From positions 1-64,000 of the forward strand of contig NZ_JAUNTJ010000001.1 of NCBI RefSeq assembly GCF_030538755.1: a DNA stretch of 64,000 nt. Reading direction: 5' to 3'. Of this stretch, positions 1 to 7,538 are shown one piece after another. Source of the DNA: Paracoccus sp. (in: a-proteobacteria) (lineage in GTDB: Bacteria; Pseudomonadota; Alphaproteobacteria; Rhodobacterales; Rhodobacteraceae). Made by a program: the position numbers and the translations under genes. The notes beneath the pieces are model-generated. The model had not been told where the DNA came from. It saw nothing but the letters and a program-made list of their open reading frames with translations, and searched no databases. Within the stretch, counting starts at the first letter, position 1; each line of letters opens with the position of its first letter.

Positions 1-127
1 GAATCACGGACAGATGCCGCCCGTCTACCACTTAAGTTAGCGCGTATGGGGCAGACGCCCCTCCCGCATCTTTGGCGACGGCTCTCGGTCCCAACCCAAA
101 GCCGCGCGCCAATCCACGCAGCACGGG

Positions 128-160
128 CATCTTTGGTCCTTAAATATCCCCGCCGGAGGC
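128..160 (+). repeat. Intergenic repeat, family A (copy A1)
   Basis: The core reads CATCTTTGGTCC, then an AAATATCC block, then CCGCCGGAGGC. The same sequence returns in inverted orientation at 32345-32378, and related copies lie near 9533, 32512, 51880 and 54925. It sits just downstream of the minus-strand MOSC gene. I see no gene in bases 1-198; the only open frame there is a product of GC bias. Confidence 0.6.
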
Positions 161-198
161 ACCCGCGCGTGCCGCAAACACCGTCCTCTCTGCCCCTC

Positions 199-900
199 TC
201 ACCCGTCCAGTCGGGGGCGGTCATCCTCGATCTCATCCGGGCGCTCGGCCTTGCGTTGAAAGGCGGCGCGCCAGCCGGGGGCAAGGTGGTCCAGCGCGGC
301 CAGCCGTGCAGCCTCGGCGCGGTCGGTGGCATGGCCAAGCCGCGCGCCGGTGACACGGCGGAGGGTGAACCCGTCATGCGGGCGGTCGATCAGGCGCAAA
401 ATATCGCCGGGGGCAACCTCGCCCGGCTCTAACACGCGGTAATACCAGCCGGTGCGCAGACTGGCCTGCACCCGCCGCGCCATGTCTGCGATGCCGGTAT
501 GGGCGGTCAGCTTCCAGCAGGGCTGGCGGCCCTGACTAATCTGCACCCGCGCGCGGCCCATGGCCAGAACGTCGCCGATGCACAGGTCATCTTCGGTCAG
601 CCCGATGGTCGAGATATTCTCGCCAAAACCGCCCGCGACAAAGCGCGGGTTCGGCCCCAGTTCGGCCTGCCACAGCGGATAGTGATCGGCGGCATAGTGA
701 TGCACCGCCTTTTCCGGCCCGCCATGCATCCGCAGATCGGCCTGCTCATCCCCGGCAAACCCCGTCGGCCCCAGATGCAGCGGCCCCGCCACAGCCGCCT
801 TGGCAATCCCCGAGGCAGGACGCCCCGCCCACATCACCCGCGCGCGGCCCGTAAAGATCGCGTCGATCCGGGCCGCACGCATGGCCAGACCGACAGACAT
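199..900 (-). CDS. MOSC domain-containing protein (YiiM-like)
   Basis: This is a 233-residue cytosolic MOSC protein, a family related to the molybdenum-cofactor sulfurase C-terminal domain and the YiiM/YuaD proteins. Visible features are the GDEQADLRMHGGPEKAVHHY block (about residues 50-69), the GGFGENISTIGL motif (about 90-101) and the conserved cysteine in SQGRQPCWKL, the expected sulfur- or Moco-binding residue. The natural substrate is unknown; YiiM relatives reduce N-hydroxylated compounds. The ATG overlaps the stop of the upstream aldehyde dehydrogenase in a TGATG, so the two are translationally coupled. An in-frame ATG at residue 7 is an alternative start. Confidence 0.9.
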   Translation of the reverse strand: MSVGLAMRAARIDAIFTGRARVMWAGRPASGIAKAAVAGPLHLGPTGFAGDEQADLRMHGGPEKAVHHYAADHYPLWQAELGPNPRFVAGGFGENISTIGLTEDDLCIGDVLAMGRARVQISQGRQPCWKLTAHTGIADMARRVQASLRTGWYYRVLEPGEVAPGDILRLIDRPHDGFTLRRVTGARLGHATDRAEAARLAALDHLAPGWRAAFQRKAERPDEIEDDRPRLDG

Positions 901-2372
901 CAGATCGACAGGCAGACGTATTTCAGTTCCAGATAATCGTCGATGCCGTGATGCGATCCTTCGCGGCCCAGACCGGATTGCTTGATACCGCCAAACGGAG
1001 CCACCTCGGTCGAGATGATGCCGGTGTTCACCCCGACGATGCCGTATTCCAGCGCCTCCTGCACGCGGGTGATGCGGCCCACGTCGCGGGCATAGAAATA
1101 CGAGGCCAGACCAAAGATGGTGGCATTGGCCTTTTCGATGGCTTCTTCCTCGGTCTCGAACCGGAACAGCGGGGCCAGCGGACCAAAGGTTTCCTCGGTC
1201 GCGACCTTCATGGCGTCGGTGACGCCGGTGACGACCGTGGGATCAAAGAACAGCCCCTCGCGCCGCGATCCGCCGGTCAGCACCGCGCCGCCGCCGTCCA
1301 GCACATCCTGAATATGTTCCTCGACCTTGGCGACGGCATCCTGATTAATCAGAGGGCCGGTGGTGGTGCCCTCGGCCAGCCCGTCGCCGACCTTCAGCTT
1401 GTCCACCGCTTTGGCCAGCCGCTGCGCGAAATCGTCGTAAACCCCGGCCTGCACATAGATCCGGTTGGCGCAGACGCAGGTCTGCCCGTTGTTGCGGAAC
1501 TTCGAGGCCATCGCCCCTTCGACGGCGGCATCCAGATCGGCATCGTCAAAGACGATGAAGGGCGCATTGCCGCCCAGTTCCATGCTGCATTTCAACACCT
1601 GATCGGCGGCCTGACGCAGCAGGATGCGCCCCACCTCGGTCGAGCCGGTAAAGGTCAGCTTGCGCACCAGCGGGTTTTCGCAGAACTCCTTGCCGATGTC
1701 GCTGCTGCGCGACGAGGTGACGACCGACAGGATGCCCGCAGGCAGACCGGCGCGCTCGCCCAGAACCGCCAGTGCCAAGGCCGACAGCGGCGTTTCCGCC
1801 GCAGGCCGCGCGACAAAGCCGCAGCCCACCGCCAGTGCCGGGCCGCATTTGCGGGTAATCATCGCATTGGGAAAGTTCCACGGCGTGATCGACCCGACCA
1901 CCCCGATGGGCTGACGCAGCACGCTCAGCCGCTTGTCGGGCTGATGGCCGGGGATGGTTTCGCCGTAAACCCGCTTGGCTTCTTCGCCGAACCATTCGAT
2001 GAAGGATGCGCCATAGGCGATCTCGCCCTTGGCCTCGGCCAGCGGCTTGCCCTGTTCGGCGGTCAGGATGGTGGCCAGATCGTCCTGATTGTCCATCATC
2101 AGATCGAACCATTTGCGCAATACCTGCGCGCGCTCCTTGGCTGTTTTCGCCTGCCAGCCCTTCATCGCCCGATGCGCGGCCTCGATGGCGCGGGCGGCAT
2201 CCGCGCGCGACAGATCGGCGACCTCGGCGATCACATCGCCGCGCGCCGGGTTTCTGACGGGAAAGGTTGCGCCATCCGCCGCCGAAACCCACTCCCCCGC
2301 GACAAAAGCGCGCGTTTCCAGCAGCGACGGATCTTTCAAAAGCGATTTCAGGTCGGTGGTGTCTTGGGTCAT
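900..2372 (-). CDS. gabD: NAD(P)-dependent succinate-semialdehyde dehydrogenase
   Basis: A full-length 490-residue aldehyde dehydrogenase, most like GabD, which oxidises succinate semialdehyde to succinate in GABA catabolism. Glutaric semialdehyde dehydrogenase is a close alternative. Visible features are TPWNFP (about 163-168), FTGSTEVGR (about 241-249), catalytic Glu265 in ELGGN, nucleophile Cys299 in NNGQTC, and the PFGGIKQSGLGREGS motif near the C-terminus. One oddity: the position where most GabD proteins carry a coenzyme-binding lysine (KPA) is Arg189 here (ARPA). It overlaps the MOSC gene downstream by one base. The 174-base gap to the divergent SH3 gene should hold its promoter. Confidence 0.9.
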   Translation of the reverse strand: MTQDTTDLKSLLKDPSLLETRAFVAGEWVSAADGATFPVRNPARGDVIAEVADLSRADAARAIEAAHRAMKGWQAKTAKERAQVLRKWFDLMMDNQDDLATILTAEQGKPLAEAKGEIAYGASFIEWFGEEAKRVYGETIPGHQPDKRLSVLRQPIGVVGSITPWNFPNAMITRKCGPALAVGCGFVARPAAETPLSALALAVLGERAGLPAGILSVVTSSRSSDIGKEFCENPLVRKLTFTGSTEVGRILLRQAADQVLKCSMELGGNAPFIVFDDADLDAAVEGAMASKFRNNGQTCVCANRIYVQAGVYDDFAQRLAKAVDKLKVGDGLAEGTTTGPLINQDAVAKVEEHIQDVLDGGGAVLTGGSRREGLFFDPTVVTGVTDAMKVATEETFGPLAPLFRFETEEEAIEKANATIFGLASYFYARDVGRITRVQEALEYGIVGVNTGIISTEVAPFGGIKQSGLGREGSHHGIDDYLELKYVCLSI

Positions 2373-2546
2373 GGCGGCTCCTTCCCGGATGTTGGCTCAC
2401 ATCATCACGCGGCCCGGCGGATGTCAAAGCCACAGGTTCCCGCCCATGCCGCAAATTTATTGTGATGGCAGGGGCGGAACGATCGACCGAGTTGCCGGGT
2501 TTGCTGCCCGATGGCCCGGACAGGGCCGAACAGAAAGGACAGCGTT

Positions 2547-3209
2547 ATGCGTAAACTGTTTGTTGCTACCGCTTTCGCCGCCGCCATCGTTTCGGGCGCG
2601 GCCTTTGCCCAGACCACCGCCACGGCGGCCACCGACCTGAACCTGCGGTCCGGCCCCGGCAACTGGCACGAGGTGATCGGCGTCATCACCAGCGGAGATG
2701 AGGTCAGCGTGGCAGGCTGTATCGAATCCGCCAACTGGTGCCAGCTGACCTATAACGGCACCGAGGGTTGGGCCTATGGCGACTATCTGGCCGTGGGCGA
2801 AGGCGATACGATCCAGCCGCTGTATCCGAACCGCACGCAGATCGGCGTGACGGTGATCGAACCGCCCGCCGACACACAGCCGCAGAATACCGCTGTCGCG
2901 GGCGCGCTTGGGGCCTCGATGGGGGCGATCATCGCCGGTCCGTTCGGCGCTGTGGCCGGTGCCGCCCTGGGCGGCGCAACCGGCGCGACGGTGCCGCAGG
3001 AACCTGCGCCCGAAATCCACACCTATATCACCGAACACCCGGTCGATCCGGTGATGCTCGACGGCGAACTGGTCGTGGGCGCGGGTCTTCCCGAAACTGT
3101 GACCTTGTATGAGGTTCCGGGTTACGAAGATTACCGTTATGTGACGGTTAACGGTCAGACCGTGCTGGTCGGTCCTCAGGATCGCCGCATCGTCTATATC
3201 TATCGCTAA
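2547..3209 (+). CDS. Secreted SH3-domain protein with glycine zipper and DUF1236
   Basis: A 220-residue exported protein of unknown role, probably envelope-associated. The signal peptide is residues 1-21, with cleavage expected after AAFA. A bacterial SH3 (SH3b) domain follows (about 26-80) with the typical LNLRSGPG start and paired cysteines. A glycine/alanine-rich zipper-like segment is at about 120-150, and the C-terminus (about 180-220) matches DUF1236, ending in VGPQDRRIVYIYR. I chose ATG 2547 over an upstream in-frame ATG at 2511 because it is preceded by AGAAAGGAC and begins a proper signal peptide. A strong terminator follows. Confidence 0.85.
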   Translation: MRKLFVATAFAAAIVSGAAFAQTTATAATDLNLRSGPGNWHEVIGVITSGDEVSVAGCIESANWCQLTYNGTEGWAYGDYLAVGEGDTIQPLYPNRTQIGVTVIEPPADTQPQNTAVAGALGASMGAIIAGPFGAVAGAALGGATGATVPQEPAPEIHTYITEHPVDPVMLDGELVVGAGLPETVTLYEVPGYEDYRYVTVNGQTVLVGPQDRRIVYIYR

Positions 3210-3234
3210 GCTGTTCCCTCTTGGCGATCTCTGG

Positions 3235-3264
3235 GGGCGGGGTCTTCGGACCTCGCCCTTTTTT
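3235..3264 (+). terminator. Rho-independent terminator of the SH3 gene
   Basis: GGGCGGGGTC pairs over 10 bp with GACCTCGCCC around a TTCG tetraloop, followed directly by six T residues. This is a textbook intrinsic terminator 25 bases after the stop codon. Confidence 0.9.
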
Positions 3265-3279
3265 ACACAACGCCCCCGG

Positions 3280-3312
3280 CTTCCTGTTTGCCTAAATACG
3301 CACCTTGGGGCG
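3280..3312 (+). repeat. Intergenic repeat, family B (copy B1)
   Basis: CTTCCTGTTTGCCTAAATACGCACC plus a G-rich tail. Near-identical copies are at 23931-23958 and 37095-37130. This copy lies between two convergent genes and ends six bases before the stop of the minus-strand peptidase. Confidence 0.7.
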
Positions 3313-3317
3313 CGGCG

Positions 3318-4301
3318 CTACAAATCCGCCCAGCAAGGTTGCAGATCGCCCGCCACCGCCCGTGCCGCATGAATCCCGCGCGCAATGGCCCGCGCCAGAC
3401 AACAGGCGGCGGCATGGCCGATCTGGAACGGATCGCGCAGCGGGTCGGCCACGGGGCGCGCGCCGGTGGACAGCGCGAACACCAGATCCCCGTCCAGCGG
3501 CGTGTGTGAAGGCACCAGCGCCCGTGCCATCCCGTCATGCGCCGCCGTGGCCATGCGCTGCAACGCGGCCTTGTCCAGCGCGGCATCGGTGGCGACGATG
3601 GCGATGGTGGTGGCCTCGCCCTGCCGTTTCATCGGTTGCGGTTCGGCGGCGGCGGGGAAGCTGCCGGGCAGGCCAAGCCCGCCGAACTCGGCCCCTATTT
3701 CCCACGGGGCGGCCCAGAAATGGCGGCTGTCGCCCACGGTCGGCGATCCAAGCGCGTTGACCACCACCAGCGCCCCCACGGTCACGCCGCTGTCCAGCAC
3801 GGCCGAGGCCGACCCCAGCCCGCCCTTCAGCCAGCCGGTCATCGCGCCGCTGCCTGCCCCGGCGGTGCCAATGGCGAAATCCGGCGCTGCTGCATCCAAA
3901 GCCGCGCGGCCAAGCGCCGGATAGGGGTTGTCGCGCCAGCCCTTGTCGCCGCCGTTCAGCAGGTCAAAGACGATGGCCCCCGGCACGATCGGCACCCGCG
4001 CCGCGCCAATGGCAAAGCCGCGCCCGGCGGCCAGCAGCCCGGCCATCACCCCGTCACAAGCCGCCAGCCCGAATGCTGATCCGCCCGCCAGCACCAGCGC
4101 ATCGACCGCCGGAACCAGCTTGTCCGGGGCCAGCAGCTCGGTTTCCCGCGTGCCCGGCGCGCCGCCCATGATATGCACGGCGGCGGCAAAGGGCGCATCG
4201 GCGGTCAGCACCGTCACGCCGGATTTCAGCGCGGGGTCATGCGCATTGCCCACCCGCAGCCCGGCGACATCGGTTATCAGGTTGCGCGCGCCGGGTCTCA
4301 T
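3318..4301 (-). CDS. P1 family (DmpA-like) peptidase
   Basis: A 327-residue member of peptidase family S58/P1, N-terminal nucleophile hydrolases that self-cleave and act as aminopeptidases or on small amides. Visible motifs are GVTVLTADAPFAAAVHIMGG near the N-terminus, LVLAGGSAFGLAACDGVM (about 82-99), and the ATTIAIVATDA motif, whose threonine is the expected autocatalytic nucleophile. ATG 4301 (MRPGARN) is preferred over an upstream in-frame start because the family begins at GxxNxITDV. The gene lies 67 bases downstream of the TPP enzyme on the same strand. The physiological substrate cannot be read from sequence. Confidence 0.85.
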   Translation of the reverse strand: MRPGARNLITDVAGLRVGNAHDPALKSGVTVLTADAPFAAAVHIMGGAPGTRETELLAPDKLVPAVDALVLAGGSAFGLAACDGVMAGLLAAGRGFAIGAARVPIVPGAIVFDLLNGGDKGWRDNPYPALGRAALDAAAPDFAIGTAGAGSGAMTGWLKGGLGSASAVLDSGVTVGALVVVNALGSPTVGDSRHFWAAPWEIGAEFGGLGLPGSFPAAAEPQPMKRQGEATTIAIVATDAALDKAALQRMATAAHDGMARALVPSHTPLDGDLVFALSTGARPVADPLRDPFQIGHAAACCLARAIARGIHAARAVAGDLQPCWADL

Positions 4302-4368
4302 CGCGGCACCTGCGCCACGCCGCGCACCCCGGCTGTCGCGCACCTGCGCCGGTGACGGGCGTTGGCCA

Positions 4369-6024
4369 TCACGATTGATCCTGCTGCGCGGCTGCCCTGA
4401 TCTGGGTCAGGGTGGCGGCGGTGGTCAGGGCCTCGGGGTCCAGCCGCAACTCGATCACCGCCAGCGCGCCCGCCTGCCGCGCGCGATCAAAGGCGGCGGG
4501 GAAATCGCCGCCATCCGTCACCACCTCGCCATGGCCGCCATAGGCGCGGGCCAGCGCGGCATAATCGGGGTTGAACAGATCGGTGCCCGACACCCGCGCG
4601 GGATAGTGTTTTTCCTGATGCATCCTGATCGTGCCATAGCGCCCGTTATTCGCCACGATGACAATCGGCGTGGCGCCATACTGCCGGGCGGTGGACATCT
4701 CGTTCAGGGTCATCTGGAAACAGCCGTCGCCTGCCATGCATACGACAACCCGCCCCGGATGCTGCAAGCTGGCCGCCACCGCCGCCGGAAAGCCGTAACC
4801 CATCGACCCCGAAGTGGGCGCGATCTGCGTCCGCGCGCGCTTGAACCGGAAATAGCGATGCACAAAGGACGCATAGTTGCCCGCGCCATTGGTGATGATC
4901 GCGTCCTCGGGCAGATTGGCCGACAGCCAGCAGATCACCTGCTCCATCTTGACGGCACCGGGGGTTTCGCGCGGGGTCTGCCAATCTTCGTAATGCGCGC
5001 GCAGAGCGGCGGTCCAGTCGTCCCAGCGGCGCGGCGCGGCGGTGTCGGCCAGTGCGGCCAGTGCCGCGCGCGGGCAGGCGGCGATGCCGGGGTCGGCGCG
5101 CCACAGATGCCCGATCTCGTCCGGGTCGGGATAGACATGCACGATCCGCCGCCCCTGCGCGGCAGGGTGCATCAGCTCATACCCGGCGGTCAGCGTGTCG
5201 CCCAGACGTGACCCAAGCGCCAGAATGCAATCCACCTCGCGCAGCGCGGCACCAAGGCGGCCATTCATCCCCACGCCCAGATCACCGGCATAGTTGGGCA
5301 GGCGGTTGTCCATGTAATCCTGCCGCCGGAACGGCACCGCCACCGGCAGCCCCCAGTGTTCGGCAAAGCGCGCCAGATTGTCGGCATCGGTCTGCGTCCA
5401 GATCGTGCCGCCGGGCACCACCAGCGGACGTTCCGCCGCCGCCAGCGCATCGGTGATCGCCGTCACCTGCGCCGCCGACAGGCCCGCCACCGGACGCGGG
5501 GCCGGGGTAAGGTCGGGCGCATCGGTGCTGGCCGACAACATGTCTTCGGGCAGGGCCAGCACCACCGGGCCGGGGCGGCCCGACATGGCCAGATCAAAGG
5601 CGCGGGCGACATATTCGGGGATGCGGTCGGTCTGGTCGATCTGGGCCACCCATTTCGCCAGCCCGCCGAACATCTGCCGGTAATCGACCTCCTGGAACGC
5701 CTCGCGGTCGCGGTCAGAGCGGGCGATCTGGCCGATGAACAGGATCATCGGCGTGCTGTCCTGTTTCGCCACATGCACGCCTGCACTGGCATTCGTGGCC
5801 CCCGGCCCGCGGGTGACAAAGCAGACGCCGGGCCGCCCGGTCAGCTTGCCCGCCGCCTCGGCCATCATGGCGGCCCCGCCTTCGTGACGGCAGACCACGT
5901 TCTGGATGCCGCTGTCATGCAGCCCGTCCAGCACCGCCAGAAACGATTCGCCCGGCACGCTGAACACGCGGCCCACCCCCTGCGCCCTAAGCGCCTCGAC
6001 CAGAACCTGCCCGCCGTGTCGCAT
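4369..6024 (-). CDS. Thiamine pyrophosphate-dependent enzyme (acetolactate synthase-like)
   Basis: A 551-residue three-domain TPP enzyme. The N-terminal PYR domain carries the catalytic glutamate in CRHEGGAAMMAE; the central domain follows; the C-terminal PP domain has the GDG...NN cofactor motif (AGDGCFQMTLNEMS through VANNGRYG). It resembles IlvB-like proteins that are not true acetolactate synthases (no IlvH partner nearby), so the reaction could be a decarboxylation or a carboligation. ATG 6024 fits the conserved MRHGGQVLVEAL opening; an upstream in-frame start at 6087 would overlap the divergent gene. It is divergent from a MaoC-type hydratase and precedes the P1 peptidase. Confidence 0.85.
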   Translation of the reverse strand: MRHGGQVLVEALRAQGVGRVFSVPGESFLAVLDGLHDSGIQNVVCRHEGGAAMMAEAAGKLTGRPGVCFVTRGPGATNASAGVHVAKQDSTPMILFIGQIARSDRDREAFQEVDYRQMFGGLAKWVAQIDQTDRIPEYVARAFDLAMSGRPGPVVLALPEDMLSASTDAPDLTPAPRPVAGLSAAQVTAITDALAAAERPLVVPGGTIWTQTDADNLARFAEHWGLPVAVPFRRQDYMDNRLPNYAGDLGVGMNGRLGAALREVDCILALGSRLGDTLTAGYELMHPAAQGRRIVHVYPDPDEIGHLWRADPGIAACPRAALAALADTAAPRRWDDWTAALRAHYEDWQTPRETPGAVKMEQVICWLSANLPEDAIITNGAGNYASFVHRYFRFKRARTQIAPTSGSMGYGFPAAVAASLQHPGRVVVCMAGDGCFQMTLNEMSTARQYGATPIVIVANNGRYGTIRMHQEKHYPARVSGTDLFNPDYAALARAYGGHGEVVTDGGDFPAAFDRARQAGALAVIELRLDPEALTTAATLTQIRAAAQQDQS

Positions 6025-6070
6025 GGATTCGCCCTTCCCTGTGTCTGTCTGCTGCACTAGCCTAGCGGCT

Positions 6071-6847
6071 ATGAACCGGCCCGTCACCCTAAGCGATCAG
6101 ATCGACCCCGCGCGCATGAGCGCACTGGCGACCACGCTGGGGCTGCGGTGGACAGCCGACAGCCCGCTGCCGCCCTTTGCGCATCAGATCTATTTCTGGG
6201 ATGCCCGCCCGGCGGATCAACTGGGCCGCGACGGGCACCCGGCGGTGGGGCAGGGCGGGCTGATCCCCGACATGGGCCTGCCGCGCCGGATGTGGGCCGG
6301 GGGACGGCTGCATTTCGCCGCGCCGCTGTTTGCCGGGCAACCGGCGCAAAAGACCTCGACCGTCGAATCCACCGCCCGTAAAGAGGGCAGATCGGGGCCG
6401 CTGGCCTTTGTCACCCTGCGCCATGACATCAGCCAGAACGGGCGGCTCTGCGTCACCGAATGGCAGGATCTGGTTTACCGCCCCGAGGCACGGGCCAGCG
6501 CCGCAACCCGCTACCCCGATGCGCCCACCGATGCCGATGAACAGCAGGACCGCAGCTTTACCAGCACCGATCTGTTCCGCTATTCCGCGCTGACCATGAA
6601 CGGCCACCGCATCCATTACGACGCCGATTACACCCGCGACACCGAAGGCTATGCCGGGCTGGTCGTCCACGGCCCGCTGCTGGCGCAGCATCTGATGCTG
6701 ATGGCCGGGCCGGGGCTGGAGAGGTTTTCCTTTCGCGGTGTTTCGCCGCTGACCGCGGGCGAAGCAGCGCGCCTGTGCCGCCGGGGCGATGACCTGTGGG
6801 TGGCTGGCGGCGATGGCCGCCTGTGTATGCAGGCCACGCGCGGTTAG
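6071..6847 (+). CDS. MaoC-like / FAS1-type acyl-CoA hydratase (mesaconyl-C4-CoA hydratase-like)
   Basis: A 258-residue double hot-dog protein resembling 3-methylfumaryl-CoA/mesaconyl-C4-CoA hydratases. The N-terminal half has FFWD-like and RRMWAGGRL segments typical of the FAS1-type dehydratase region. The C-terminal half has the HRIHYDADYTRDTEGYAGL stretch with the hydratase Asp/His motif, then VVHGPLLAQHLM. The substrate is not certain. ATG 6071 is 46 bases from the divergent TPP gene start. The pairing suggests a shared catabolic route for a branched or unsaturated C4-C5 acid (inference). Confidence 0.75.
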   Translation: MNRPVTLSDQIDPARMSALATTLGLRWTADSPLPPFAHQIYFWDARPADQLGRDGHPAVGQGGLIPDMGLPRRMWAGGRLHFAAPLFAGQPAQKTSTVESTARKEGRSGPLAFVTLRHDISQNGRLCVTEWQDLVYRPEARASAATRYPDAPTDADEQQDRSFTSTDLFRYSALTMNGHRIHYDADYTRDTEGYAGLVVHGPLLAQHLMLMAGPGLERFSFRGVSPLTAGEAARLCRRGDDLWVAGGDGRLCMQATRG

Positions 6848-6907
6848 TTCGGCCAGCGGGCGCGCAGCCCTTTACACCCGGCCCGCGCGCACCTATCTGC
6901 AAGCGTC

Positions 6908-7384
6908 ATGGCCAAGGAACCCGAAAACAAGAACTACAAGGTGATCGCCGAAAACCGGCGGGCACGATTCGATTACTTTATCGAATCCGATCTCGAGGTC
7001 GGCATCGTCCTGACTGGCTCCGAGGTGAAGTCCCTGCGCACCGGCCGGTCGAACATCGCCGAATCCTATGCCAGCGTGGAAAATGGCGAATTGTGGCTGA
7101 TTAACGGCTATATCGCTGCGCTGCCCCATGCGGGCGTGTTCGGGCACGAAGAACGTCGCCGCCGCAAGCTGCTGGTCAGTCGCCGTGAACTGGCGCGGTT
7201 GTGGCAGGCCATCGGGCGCGAAGGCATGACGCTGGTGCCGCTGGTGATGTATTTCAACCATCGCGGACGGGTAAAGCTGAAAATCGGCATCGCCAAGGGT
7301 AAGAAGGTCGCAGACAAGCGCGAAACCAGCGCGAAACGCGACTGGGGCCGCCAGAAACAGCGGCTGCTGAAGCAAAACACCTGA
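6908..7384 (+). CDS. smpB: SsrA-binding protein SmpB
   Basis: A 158-residue SmpB, the partner that brings tmRNA to stalled ribosomes for trans-translation. Diagnostic segments are [22 protein letters not shown] (about 23-44), the [13 protein letters not shown] strand, [10 protein letters not shown], and the basic C-terminal tail [10 protein letters not shown]...[10 protein letters not shown] that enters the mRNA channel. Length and motifs are normal. It stands alone; I see no tmRNA gene near it. Confidence 0.97.
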   Translation: MAKEPENKNYKVIAENRRARFDYFIESDLEVGIVLTGSEVKSLRTGRSNIAESYASVENGELWLINGYIAALPHAGVFGHEERRRRKLLVSRRELARLWQAIGREGMTLVPLVMYFNHRGRVKLKIGIAKGKKVADKRETSAKRDWGRQKQRLLKQNT

Positions 7385-7413
7385 TCCGTCGCCGCTTTTT
7401 CATCGGTTTGTCA

Positions 7414-7440
7414 TCAGAGGGGGAACCCGCCGCCCTCTGA
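7414..7440. terminator. Inverted repeat downstream of smpB
   Basis: TCAGAGGG (7414-7421) and CCCTCTGA (7433-7440) form an 8-bp stem with an 11-base loop, 30 bases after the smpB stop. No clean T-run follows, so it may be a weak terminator or an RNA-stabilising hairpin. Confidence 0.45.
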
Positions 7441-7538
7441 CGGGCGTTTGTCATCATAAAATGACATGTGGCGGAATAAGCACGGTCGCCACGCGTAAGT
7501 CTGACAACTTACGATGGTAACTGCTGAGGGCGGGGGTG

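Noticed and set aside
948..2465. 505-codon plus-strand frame antisense to gabD
   Set aside because: The dehydrogenase on the minus strand has all catalytic residues. The opposite frame has no family features.
7385..7538. Possible tmRNA gene next to smpB
   Set aside because: The gap is only 154 bases and lacks the tRNA-like ends and tag reading frame expected of ssrA.
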